In this document: positions 22,801 to 22,846 of the stretch, one piece after another | Layout: every line of letters starts with the position of its first letter | Numbering within the stretch: position 1 is the stretch's first letter | NCBI RefSeq assembly: GCF_000003815.2 | Contig: NC_049992.1 | Span: forward strand, 1,236,184-1,259,029 | Reading direction: 5' to 3' | DNA from: Branchiostoma floridae | Lineage: Eukaryota > Chordata > Leptocardii > Amphioxiformes > Branchiostomatidae | DNA length: 22,846 nt | Program-made: the position numbers and the translations under genes | The notes under the pieces: generated by a model | Database searches by the model: none | Told to the model about the DNA's origin: nothing | Seen by the model: only the letters and a program-made list of their open reading frames with translations

Positions 22801-22846
22801 ATATACAATAAAAACGGACTTAGTTAACTAAACTTATACAATTGAT

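Overview
The window looks like nuclear DNA of an invertebrate chordate, most likely a lancelet (Branchiostoma). The evidence is short exons with GT-AG introns of about 0.2-2.4 kb, CR1-like and other non-LTR retrotransposon debris, many short transposons (two copies of a CTGTAAATGCA-ended element typical of marine invertebrate genomes), minisatellites and a 100-N scaffold gap (4874-4973). No bacterial, viral or organellar features were seen. The species is inferred from repeat style, not proven.

Two protein-coding genes face each other tail to tail. The plus-strand gene (start codon 1306, stop 12185, AATAAA at 12341) has twelve coding exons whose splice phases all agree, giving 578 residues. 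It encodes a FAM111-like trypsin-fold serine protease. An N-terminal region carries the family's segment reading SGETLLRALYRDARF, followed by a protease domain with His391 (LTCHHMV), Asp449 (DFCILEL) and Ser517 (SGSPG), each on a separate exon.

The minus-strand gene enters at about 22473 and stops at 14181. Ten exons with matching phases encode the last ~755 residues of a longer, mostly disordered protein. It is rich in Ser-Pro/Thr-Pro, acidic in the middle and basic at the C-terminus, with consensus-like SUMO sites and a recurring F-x-SPP motif. I could not identify it; a nuclear chromatin-associated protein is likely, and ELYS/AHCTF1 is only a guess to test.

Introns and the space between the genes hold the repeats. 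These are a frameshifted retrotransposon 3' fragment (1645-2203), a 36-bp-TIR MITE with 7-bp target duplications (6075-6220), a 5'-truncated CR1-like LINE (6736-8067), a 529-bp element with perfect 87-bp TIRs and 8-bp target duplications (10384-10912), two copies of a TA-flanked MITE (13302-13509, 15309-15516), SINE-like fragments, and a ten-unit minisatellite (20030-20990).

The most unusual pattern is that exon edges have been tandemly copied into neighbouring introns or flanks at six places in both genes. These include a 124-bp array of micro-exon-like copies (21132-21545) and downstream copies of the minus gene's last exon, one of which could serve as an alternative in-frame C-terminus.
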